Source: Treponema sp.
Lineage (GTDB): Bacteria; Spirochaetota; Spirochaetia; Treponematales; Breznakiellaceae
Assembly: GCA_031257385.1 (NCBI GenBank)
Contig: JAIROT010000037.1
Location: 1 to 43,684 of the forward strand
Direction: 5' to 3'
DNA length: 43,684 nucleotides
How positions within the stretch are numbered: the stretch's first letter is position 1; each line of letters begins with the position of its first letter. Positions 1-7,747 of this stretch are shown piece by piece. The notes below the pieces were generated by a model, which saw nothing but the letters and a program-made list of their open reading frames with translations, was not told the origin of the DNA and did no database searches. The position numbers and the translations under genes were made by a program.

Positions 1-137
1 TTAGCCATGAGCAAAAAGAAGGAAAACAATGGTTTTTGCATCAAAAAATAGGGGTTTTTCCTTCCTAATTTTGCCTTATTTGCCGCTGTGATTATTTAAG
101 TAAACGCATATGGGTATTAAACCCCCCGGCACAATAA

Positions 138-171
138 AAACGCCTTCCCGGGTAGACCCGCGAAGGCGTTT
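138..171 (-). terminator. Intrinsic terminator of the TPP riboswitch expression platform
   Basis: AAACGCCTTC (138-147) pairs with GAAGGCGTTT (162-171), with inner CGGG/CCCG. On the minus strand it is followed by a T-rich tract (GGCGTTTTTATT). Confidence 0.9.
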
Positions 172-187
172 AATCACCGTTAAACCA

Positions 188-352
188 TTTCCCTTCGCCG
201 GCATTATCCGGGGACCCTTGGGTCCATCCGGCCGGGAATATCCCGCCGGATCAGGTTAAAGGGTTTGAAGCGCAGGGCCGCTTCCTCTCAGCCGGAACCG
301 GAAAAACGCACACGGTTTTCCGCAAATGTGTTGCCTGTCCAGCACCCCTAAT
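188..352 (-). ncRNA. TPP (thiamine pyrophosphate) riboswitch aptamer
   Basis: Minus strand reads TAGGGGTGC...GGCTGAGA...ACCCTTTAACCTGATCCGG...[insert]...ATAATGCCGGCGAAGGGAAA, matching the THI-box core in order. There is an extra ~38 nt between GATCCGG and ATAATGCCGGCG. Confidence 0.93.
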
Positions 353-364
353 TAAGCTATGGAA

Positions 365-393
365 GTATTACCGGGATTACGGAAAAATGTCAA
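365..393 (-). promoter_or_regulatory. Sigma70-type promoter for the TPP riboswitch transcript
   Basis: Minus strand TTGACA (388-393), 17-nt spacer, TAATAC (365-370), just upstream of the aptamer. Confidence 0.75.
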
Positions 394-423
394 GAGGACA
401 AAACTTTTGAGGACAAAACTTTT
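394..423. repeat. Tandem duplication of GAGGACAAAACTTTT, inside inverted repeat GTCAAGAGG (389-397) / CCTCTTGAC (434-442)
   Basis: Two exact adjacent 15-mers, 394-408 and 409-423. Confidence 0.85.
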
Positions 424-649
424 GGGCAAAAGGCCTCTTGACATAAACACAGGAGGGATTGGAGGGCTTGCGTCAGACTGGAGGGTCCGCAAGACCCGGC
501 GCGGAGTCCCGGAAAGCCCGGTACTCCTGAAATTGCCGCGCAAGCGACAAGCCTGCGCGGATGCGCCCATGAGCGGAAAAAGAAGCCGCGCCCGGAACAA
601 TTGAAACAATCCCGAAATTCCGTTACAAGGGTATTGTTGGAGGCAAGCG

Positions 650-1783
650 ATGAAACAAATCGGCATTGGTATTATTGGCTGCGGGTTCATGGGAAAGACC
701 CATACCTACGGGGCGAAAACGATTCCCCTTCATTATGATAATCTTCCCTTCCTTCCCCGCCTGGTGGGGGTCTGCGATTCAAACATTGAGCTTGCCCGGG
801 CCATGCAGGAACAGAACGGTTTTGAGATGGCCACGTCCAATCTTGAAGAACTGCTGGATCGCAGGGATATTGATGTAGTTACCGTGAGCACCCCGAATGT
901 CTTTCATAAAGAAACTATTCTTGCGGCGCTGGCGGCGGGAAAGCATGTTTATGCGGATAAGCCCCTGACCTCAAGCTATGCCGAGGCGGTGGAAGTAAGC
1001 GCCGCCTGGCGAAAGTCGGGCCGTATCGCCCAGGTGGCCCACCAGTTCCGTTTTTTCCCCGCCGTTATGCGGGCAAAGCAGCTCATTGACGAAGGAAGAA
1101 TCGGGAACATCATGAGTTTTCACGGCGCGTACCTTCATTCGGGGTCCATCGACAAAAACAAACCTATCGGCTGGAAACAGGACAAGGCCTCAGGCGGCGG
1201 CGGGGTCCTCTTTGATCTGGGTTCCCATATTTTAGATCTCCTCCGCAGCCTCTTGGGGGATTTTACCGAAATTTTCGCTTCTACCCGTATTCTCTACCCG
1301 GAACGCCCCAACGCTAAAGGCGAGACGGTTCCCATTAGCGCCGATGACTCAGCCTGGATACTCTGTAAACTTGCAGACGGCGCCCAAGGTATGGTGGAAG
1401 CGTCCAAAATTTACACGGGCGCCAACGACGATTTCAGATTCGAGATATACGGCGATAAAGGGGCCTTGCGTTTTGATTCCAATTACCCCAACCGGCTGGA
1501 ATTTTTCGATAATGAAATACCGGAAAAAGCCCTCGGCGGAGGGCGGGGTTATACCCGGATAGAAACCATGTCGGCCTTTGAAAGGCCCGGCGGCTCGTTC
1601 CCCCCGTCGAAATTTCCCCTGGGCTGGCTCCGCTCCCATATACACTGCCTGTACCGGTTTCTCAACAGCGTGTATACGGAAACCCCGGCATCCCCCTCCT
1701 TTGAGGACGGCGCTTACATCCTCAAACTGCTGGAAACCGCCTACGCTTCGGCGGAGGAAAGGGCCTGGAAAACGGTAAATTAA
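650..1783 (+). CDS. Gfo/Idh/MocA family NAD(P)-dependent oxidoreductase
   Basis: N-terminal IGIIGCGFMGKTH Rossmann motif; VSTPNVFHKETILAALAAGKHVYADKPLT is typical of the family. RBS GGAGG precedes the ATG. Confidence 0.93.
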   Translation: MKQIGIGIIGCGFMGKTHTYGAKTIPLHYDNLPFLPRLVGVCDSNIELARAMQEQNGFEMATSNLEELLDRRDIDVVTVSTPNVFHKETILAALAAGKHVYADKPLTSSYAEAVEVSAAWRKSGRIAQVAHQFRFFPAVMRAKQLIDEGRIGNIMSFHGAYLHSGSIDKNKPIGWKQDKASGGGGVLFDLGSHILDLLRSLLGDFTEIFASTRILYPERPNAKGETVPISADDSAWILCKLADGAQGMVEASKIYTGANDDFRFEIYGDKGALRFDSNYPNRLEFFDNEIPEKALGGGRGYTRIETMSAFERPGGSFPPSKFPLGWLRSHIHCLYRFLNSVYTETPASPSFEDGAYILKLLETAYASAEERAWKTVN

Positions 1784-1862
1784 GTAAAGGGCCGTAGACA
1801 AGCGCCCGTCAAGGGTGTTTCGTCCATGATAAAAGTCAAACGGATTTTTTCAAATCAGCGCG

Positions 1863-1915
1863 AATGAGCCTCCGCGCGGCAAGCCGCGGGGTATTAAACC
1901 AGACTTTCGAATAAA
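1863..1915. repeat. Dispersed palindromic/mosaic repeat (GAATGAGCCTCCGCGCGGCAAGCCGCGGGGTATTAAACCAGACTTTCGAAT)
   Basis: The first half matches the reverse complement of ~41735-41769. The second half matches the reverse complement of ~40173-40196. Confidence 0.7.
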
Positions 1916-1966
1916 GAATCCCCGGACGCGGCGTTCCGTCCCTGGGTATCATTTCCGGATAAGCTC

Positions 1967-2560
1967 TTAGTTTCCGTATATATGCCCTAGACTGTGGAGC
2001 AGTTCCAGGGCTTTTTCCCTGCAGCTTCCGCAGACGGTGCCGATCTTGGTGGACTGCTGGAGCTGCTCCCAGGTGCGGGCGCCGTTGTGGAAGGCGGCTT
2101 CAATATCCTTGTCGGTGATGCCCAGGCAGCGGCATATTTCGACGGCTTCTTCCCTGAGCATGCCGGGCCTGCCGGTTTTGGCAAGGTAATCGTCAATGGC
2201 GGAGCGCAGGGCCTTGTCGCCTAACACCGAGCAATGGATTTTGTAATCCGGCAGCCCCCCCAGTTTTTCAACCAGGTCTTCGGGTTTTATCCTGTAGGCG
2301 TCCTCAATAGACATGCCCTTGATGGTTTCGGAAAGCATGCTGGTAGAGGCGATGGCACTGGCGCAGCCGTAGGTTTTCCAGCGCACGTCGGTGATAACAT
2401 CGTCCCTGATCTTAAGGAGCATCAGCATCTGATCCCCGCATTTGATATTCCCCGTCTGCCCCCTGGCGTCGGCGGCGAAACTTGCCTCGTCTTCGAATAA
2501 CACATTCCGGGGGTTGGTGAAGTGTTCTTTTACCGTATCTGAATAAAGCCAATCGGTCAT
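1967..2560 (-). CDS. nifU: NifU-like Fe-S cluster scaffold with C-terminal BFD-like [2Fe-2S] domain
   Basis: DARGQTGNIKCGDQMLMLLKI...YGCASAIASTSMLSE IscU/NifU motifs; C-terminal CRCLGI...GTVCGSCREK. Start placed at MTDWLYSDT; the longer ORF overlaps nifS. Confidence 0.9.
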   Translation of the reverse strand: MTDWLYSDTVKEHFTNPRNVLFEDEASFAADARGQTGNIKCGDQMLMLLKIRDDVITDVRWKTYGCASAIASTSMLSETIKGMSIEDAYRIKPEDLVEKLGGLPDYKIHCSVLGDKALRSAIDDYLAKTGRPGMLREEAVEICRCLGITDKDIEAAFHNGARTWEQLQQSTKIGTVCGSCREKALELLHSLGHIYGN

Positions 2561-2571
2561 ACTATTTCCTT

Positions 2572-3792
2572 TTAACTCGCCGCGCCCGCCGTCAGGGTGG
2601 ACATTGCCCTCAGCCGGGCAATGATGGGGGGCAGGGTCTTGATAATGTAGTCGATATCTTCGGCGCCGCAGCCCCATCCCAAACTAAAACGAATGGAACC
2701 GTGGGCCAGCTCCGGTCCTATTCCGATGGCCAGCAATACGTGGGAAGGTTCCAGGCTTCCGGAGGCACAGGCGGAGCCGGTGGAAGCCTCTATACCCATT
2801 ATGTCCATGGAGAGCAGAATCGCCTCGCCTTCCGCGCCGGGGAAGGATATGTTCAAGGTATTGGGCAGCACATCCTCAGGATGGCCGTTTATTTTGATAT
2901 TGGGAATGGCCGCGGCAATTCCGGAGCGCAGCCGGTTACGGAGGGCCGAAATCTCCCTGCCGTATTTTTCAACCTCAGCGGCGGCGATGGCCGCAGCCCT
3001 GCCGAAGCCCAGTATGCCGATGTTGTTGTAAGTCCCGGCCCGCAGGCCGTCTTCCTGATGACCGCCGTGGATCAGCGGAGACAGGGGCGCGCCTTTGCGG
3101 ACATACAGGGCGCCCACCCCTTTTGGGCCGTATATCTTGTGGGCCGACATGGTAAGGTAATCCACGCCCAGATCTTCCACGCTCAGGGGGATCTTTCCCA
3201 CCGCCTGCACCGCGTCGGTGTGCATCCACGCGCCCGCGGCCTTGACCTGGCCCGCTATCTCTTTGATATTCTGAATCGTGCCAATCTCGTTGTTGGCCGC
3301 CATAACCGACACAAAGAGGGTTTTGCCGCTGAGGGTTTTTTTTAGCTCATCCATCCTGAGCTTGCCGTACCCGTCCACCGGCAGAATGGTCACCTTAAAG
3401 CCCAGGTTTTTAAGGTCCTTCGCGGAATTAAGCACGCAGGGGTGCTCTATGGCGGTGGTGATGAATTCATTGCGGCCCGCGGCCGGGGAGCGGCCGTCGG
3501 GCCCTGAGGCAAGGCGCCGCATGGTCTGAAATACCGTATTGTTGGATTCAGAGCCGCCGGAGGTAAAAATAACCGTGCCTGCGGGCGCTCCCAAAAGCTT
3601 TTCCACCGCTATACGGGCCTGCTCTACCTTTGCGTGGGCCAGCCGCCCTGACGCGTGCATGCTGGAAGCGTTCCCGTATATCTCCAAATCCTCTATCATA
3701 GCCGCTTTCACTTCAGGTTTAAGCGGGGTAGTAGCGTTATAATCAACATAAACCCGCCTAAGTTCAGGCGGTTCTGTTTCGTGCTTGGCCAT
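2572..3792 (-). CDS. nifS: Cysteine desulfurase (NifS/IscS family)
   Basis: VYVDYNATTPL, HTDAVQAVGKI, SAHKIYGPKGVGALYVR, GSACASGSLEPSHVL. Adjacent to nifU on the same strand. Confidence 0.95.
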   Translation of the reverse strand: MAKHETEPPELRRVYVDYNATTPLKPEVKAAMIEDLEIYGNASSMHASGRLAHAKVEQARIAVEKLLGAPAGTVIFTSGGSESNNTVFQTMRRLASGPDGRSPAAGRNEFITTAIEHPCVLNSAKDLKNLGFKVTILPVDGYGKLRMDELKKTLSGKTLFVSVMAANNEIGTIQNIKEIAGQVKAAGAWMHTDAVQAVGKIPLSVEDLGVDYLTMSAHKIYGPKGVGALYVRKGAPLSPLIHGGHQEDGLRAGTYNNIGILGFGRAAAIAAAEVEKYGREISALRNRLRSGIAAAIPNIKINGHPEDVLPNTLNISFPGAEGEAILLSMDIMGIEASTGSACASGSLEPSHVLLAIGIGPELAHGSIRFSLGWGCGAEDIDYIIKTLPPIIARLRAMSTLTAGAAS

Positions 3793-3904
3793 TTTATCTC
3801 CGTCCTGCATTTATTATAATGGTGTTGACCTAATCTAATTATATCAAAATTAGTAAGAAAATGCAAAGCCTATTGCTCCGATACACAAACACAGGATATA
3901 CTGA

Positions 3905-5764
3905 GTGCCCATGATTTCAAGAGAAAATGTCCATGCTGCCCTTGAGCGCATGATTCTGTCGGTTTCCGGCTGGCGGGGTGTGTTTGCCGAGTCAGGCTCC
4001 GGGGAAGACAAAACAGAGCTGATATCCCCCGCCCACAGGATAATCGCCGCCGCGGCCGCCCTGGTTTTTTCTGACTATTTGGTCAAGGCGCCGAAGGAGG
4101 AAAGCGTGACCCGCGGTTCCCGCAAGCCGCTGGTTCTCGTAGGCTCCGATACCCGGCCCACCGGCAGGGCCATTGTCGAAGCGCTGATCCCCGTTTTGCT
4201 GTCATCAAGCTGTGAGGTCCGTTATGCGGGCGTTATTGCCGCCCCGGAAATTATGGCCTGGGCCCGCAGCCTTGCCCCGGAAAGCGCAGGCTTTATCTTT
4301 ATTTCGGCAAGCCACAACCCCGTCGGCCACAACGGCCTGAAATTCGGCCTTTCCGACGGCGGCGTGCTGGCCCCGGAAGAAACGCTTAAACTTATCGGCG
4401 AATTTCGTTCCGTTTTGACGGAAGAAAACTGCACTGTCCGGCTTGAGCAATTGATCGCCGCGGCCGATTCCGCAGAACTTCAAAAAGTCTACGCGGCCGG
4501 AGCCGGGGCAAAGCGGGATGCCCGCCGGGCCTACTTTGATTTCATTTCCCAGGTGGCCTGGGGAGAAGCCCCTGCCCTTGCTTCAACGCTAAAGGCGGGC
4601 CTTGCCGCGCGGCCTCTGGGAATAGCCTGCGACTTTAACGGTTCCGCCCGGACAGTCTCTATTGACCGGGATTTTTTTTCCGGTCTGGGACTCAGGTTCG
4701 ATTCGATCAACGCCCGGCCCGGCGAAATAGCCCACCGCATTGTACCGGAAGGGGAGTCGCTGGAACCCTGCCGGCTTTTTCTGGAAGAGCTTCACCGCAA
4801 AGATCCGGCGTTTATTTTGGGCTATGTACCCGACTGTGACGGCGACAGGGGGAACCTTGTGGTATGGGACGAATCTCTGGCAAAGGCCCGCATACTTGAG
4901 GCTCAGGAAGTTTTCGCCCTGGCCTGCGTGGCCGAGCTTGCCTATCTGGTGTGGACAGGCGTTCTTGCCTACGACAACAAGGGCAACGCCCTTACCAAAG
5001 CCGCGGTCGCGGTGAATGATCCCACATCTATGCGGGTGGACCGGGTAGCCAGGGCCTTTGATGTTTCGGTGTTCCGCTCCGAGGTGGGGGAAGCCAACGT
5101 GGTAGGCCTTGCCCGCAGGCTGCGGGCAAGGGGATACACAGTGCGGATTCTGGGGGAAGGTTCCGCCGGCGGAAACATCACCCATCCCTCGGCGGTACGG
5201 GATCCGATTAACACCGTGCTTGCCCTGGTCAAACTGCTTTCGCTGCGCGGCGGGGAGGGCGGGCCCGGACTGTTTGAACTCTGGTGTGATCTTTCCGACC
5301 AGGCGGAATTGTACCACAGCGACTACGGCCTCTCGGACATTATCGCCAGCCTGCCTCCCTTTGTTACCACCGGCGCTTATGAGGAAGAGGCCGTCTTACG
5401 GATCAACACCAAAGACCACGGCCTCTTAAAAGACCGCTACCAGGAAATATTTTTACGTGAATGGGAAGACAGGAAAGATACCCTCAAGGCCCGCTACGGT
5501 ATACACAACTGGGAAGCTATAGCGTATAATGGAATGGAAGAAAAGCGGGGCATAAGCCGCTTTGGCGAGTCAGGCAAGGGCGGGCTGACAATCCGTTTCC
5601 TCAACGCCGAGGGCAAGGCCGTCGCATCGATCTGGATGCGGGGCTCCGCCACCGAGCCGGTGTTCCGGGTCATGGCCGATGCCGAAGGCTCGGACAGGCG
5701 GATCGAGCGGGATCTAATCGAATGGCAGCGCCGCATGGCGCTTGAGGCCGATGGAAGGAGTTAA
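3905..5764 (+). CDS. Phosphoglucomutase/phosphomannomutase family protein
   Basis: Active-site SASHNPVGHNGLKFG, metal-binding DCDGDRGNL, sugar-binding GEGSAGG motifs. Confidence 0.88.
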   Translation: MPMISRENVHAALERMILSVSGWRGVFAESGSGEDKTELISPAHRIIAAAAALVFSDYLVKAPKEESVTRGSRKPLVLVGSDTRPTGRAIVEALIPVLLSSSCEVRYAGVIAAPEIMAWARSLAPESAGFIFISASHNPVGHNGLKFGLSDGGVLAPEETLKLIGEFRSVLTEENCTVRLEQLIAAADSAELQKVYAAGAGAKRDARRAYFDFISQVAWGEAPALASTLKAGLAARPLGIACDFNGSARTVSIDRDFFSGLGLRFDSINARPGEIAHRIVPEGESLEPCRLFLEELHRKDPAFILGYVPDCDGDRGNLVVWDESLAKARILEAQEVFALACVAELAYLVWTGVLAYDNKGNALTKAAVAVNDPTSMRVDRVARAFDVSVFRSEVGEANVVGLARRLRARGYTVRILGEGSAGGNITHPSAVRDPINTVLALVKLLSLRGGEGGPGLFELWCDLSDQAELYHSDYGLSDIIASLPPFVTTGAYEEEAVLRINTKDHGLLKDRYQEIFLREWEDRKDTLKARYGIHNWEAIAYNGMEEKRGISRFGESGKGGLTIRFLNAEGKAVASIWMRGSATEPVFRVMADAEGSDRRIERDLIEWQRRMALEADGRS

Positions 5765-5766
5765 AC

Positions 5767-6135
5767 ATGGGAGTACGGGGGGAACTGTTTTCGACCAGGG
5801 TATTACTGCCGAACAGGACCTATTTTTTCAATATCAAAGAAAACCGCATGGGGGATCTTTACCTCAATATTGTGGAAAGCAAAAACCGCGAGACCGGCGG
5901 CTTTGAGCGCCAGTCGGTGATCCTCTTTGCCGACGACCTCCAGGAATTCCTCAAGGGCTTTGACGAATCCCTAAAAGTGCTGGAAAAAGCGATGCGGGAA
6001 AAGCGCCGCTCGGGACATGCCGAAAAAACAGACCGTGAAGAGGCCGGCCGCAAAGACGCCGCCCCCGGGAGAGCGCGCAAAGGCCGCCCTCCCAAAGACA
6101 GCCGGTGCGTAGTGGTAAAAAAAAGCAGGGGTTGA
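5767..6135 (+). CDS. PUR-alpha-like nucleic-acid-binding protein (DUF3276/BpuR-like) with basic C-terminal tail
   Basis: GELFSTRVLLPNRTYFFNIKENRMGDLYLNIVESKN...VILFADDLQEFLKGFDESLKVLEKAM resembles the single PUR repeat of Borrelia BpuR/Bacteroidetes homologues; Lys/Arg-rich tail. Confidence 0.8.
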   Translation: MGVRGELFSTRVLLPNRTYFFNIKENRMGDLYLNIVESKNRETGGFERQSVILFADDLQEFLKGFDESLKVLEKAMREKRRSGHAEKTDREEAGRKDAAPGRARKGRPPKDSRCVVVKKSRG

Positions 6136-6286
6136 GGGGCGATTTTTTCCCTCCGCGCTATTGTAGCAATCCGTCCAATGAATTACACTGTAAGTACAGG
6201 CGCCTTCAAAAACCGGTTGTTTTTTCGGCGCTTATGCGGTTTCTTGGCCTGCGGCCTGCGAAACATGCGTTTTTAAGGGGAAATTG

Positions 6287-6335
6287 CTAAGGAAGCACAT
6301 TTATTCAATCGAGAATAAATCAGTGCTACTTTAAT
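6287..6335. repeat. Copy 1 (degenerate) of 49-bp palindromic repeat
   Basis: TAAGGAAGCACATTTATTCAATCGAGAATAAATCAGTGCTACTTTAA. Identical to 39131-39178 except for 2 missing nt in the left arm. Confidence 0.9.
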
Positions 6336-6377
6336 GTGGTTTTTTCGCAGTTTTCCGTAGGAAAACGAGAAAAATAA

Positions 6378-6420
6378 TAGGGCAACGCTGATTAGCGTCA
6401 AGTTAATCAGCGTTGCCCTA
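6378..6420 (-). terminator. Intrinsic hairpin at the end of the DUF2791 gene
   Basis: Perfect 17-bp arms TAGGGCAACGCTGATTA (6378-6394) / TAATCAGCGTTGCCCTA (6404-6420). The hairpin overlaps the stop codon and T-rich sequence follows on the minus strand. Confidence 0.8.
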
Positions 6421-7722
6421 GACATCGAATTCGGCGTAATCGGCTGCGGAGGCAAATCCCTTCACGGTGAAGCCGTCGCGGTAGACAAGGGTATCAAAAT
6501 CAATATCTTTATTTTCATTTTCATGGAGAATATTAAGCAGGCCGATAAAATCCCGGCTTATTTCCCTTGGGGTTATAAATTCCTCCGCTCCGGGAACAGA
6601 AAAGGCAAGTTCCATGAAGGCGGTAAGTTCCCGCTTTTCAAGATACGGATCATAACCGTAGTGTCCCGCGTGAATGTCACGTAACCGTTCCATGAACAGG
6701 TAAATTTCCTCATGGCTCAACTGGGCAAGGCGCAGGATGGGGCTTGCAAAATCGGCGTAGCCTTCACGCACAAAGCGGCTGTCCATCAGACGGCTTCTCA
6801 ATGCGGGATAGCTGAAAAGGCCCCGGCGCTCGTCCTCAACAAACTGGGGAGTACCTGCCATATAAACGCCAAGTCCTTCCGTTCTGCCCTGGGTAACATC
6901 GTTAAACATAGCGAGAATCTTTTCGTAGTTGTTTTCCCTGGATTGGCGGTTGGTGATCTTGTAGAGGCTGGAACATTCGTCAAAAAAGATGAGAAAACCC
7001 CGGTAGCCGATACGGGAACCGAAGGCTGAAAGTACCTTGAGATATTCGTACCAGTTTTCGTCGTTGATGATTTCGCCTGCCGGAAGCCGGGCCTTTGCCT
7101 CAGTCCTCGTGGCGAATTCCCCGCGCAGCCATTTGAGGGAGGCCTGCTTTTTTTCGTCGTCTCCTTCGGTGTAGGCCCGGTAGTAGGAGGAGATCACCGC
7201 GGCAAAATCAAAGCCGTGGGCGTAGTCTTCCATTTGGGCAATAGTTTCAAAAATGCGGGCCTCAAGTTTGGAGAGCAGATCTTCGTCATCGGGGGCGAGG
7301 CCGCCGGCAACAAGGTCCATTTTGACCGAGTTTATCCACTGCTGCAGCACGGATTCCAGGGCGCCGCCGTCGGGCCTGAGTTTGGTGGAGAGGCGGGACA
7401 CCAGTTCCCGGTAGGTTTCAAGCCCCGCCCTCCTTGAGCCGGTGAGACGCTTTTCCGGGGAAAGATCGGCGTCGGCCACCAGAAAATCGTTTTCCATGGC
7501 GTAGTTGCGGATTGCCTGTAAAAAAAAACTTTTGCCGCTGCCGTACCTGCCGGTAACAAAACGGAAACTTGCCGCGCCCTGGCCCAGATTTTCAAGGTCC
7601 CGCAGTACCGTTTCAATTTCACGCCGCCTTCCCACCGCGATATATTCCAGCCCGATCCGGGGCACCACGCCGGCGGACAGTGAATTGAGAATCGCCGCGC
7701 TTAGGCGTTTCGATATGGCCAT
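6418..7722 (-). CDS. DUF2791/BREX-type ATP-binding protein (BrxC/BrxD-like P-loop ATPase)
   Basis: Walker A VTGRYGSGKSFFL, then FLVADADLSPEKRLTG typical of DUF2791; Walker B-like GFLIFFDECSSL. Confidence 0.85.
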   Translation of the reverse strand: MAISKRLSAAILNSLSAGVVPRIGLEYIAVGRRREIETVLRDLENLGQGAASFRFVTGRYGSGKSFFLQAIRNYAMENDFLVADADLSPEKRLTGSRRAGLETYRELVSRLSTKLRPDGGALESVLQQWINSVKMDLVAGGLAPDDEDLLSKLEARIFETIAQMEDYAHGFDFAAVISSYYRAYTEGDDEKKQASLKWLRGEFATRTEAKARLPAGEIINDENWYEYLKVLSAFGSRIGYRGFLIFFDECSSLYKITNRQSRENNYEKILAMFNDVTQGRTEGLGVYMAGTPQFVEDERRGLFSYPALRSRLMDSRFVREGYADFASPILRLAQLSHEEIYLFMERLRDIHAGHYGYDPYLEKRELTAFMELAFSVPGAEEFITPREISRDFIGLLNILHENENKDIDFDTLVYRDGFTVKGFASAADYAEFDV

Positions 7723-7747
7723 GTTCCTCCGCAGGGGAATCTCCGCC

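Noticed and set aside
359-604. 81-aa plus-strand ORF and overlapping 112-aa minus-strand ORF near the left end
   Set aside because: They overlap the promoter, tandem repeat and leader; repeated peptide (KLLRTKLL) comes from the 15-bp duplication; no RBS or recognisable domain.
6418-7722. Full BREX system
   Set aside because: Only a DUF2791/BREX-type ATPase is present; no PglX, PglZ, BrxL, BrxA/B in the window.
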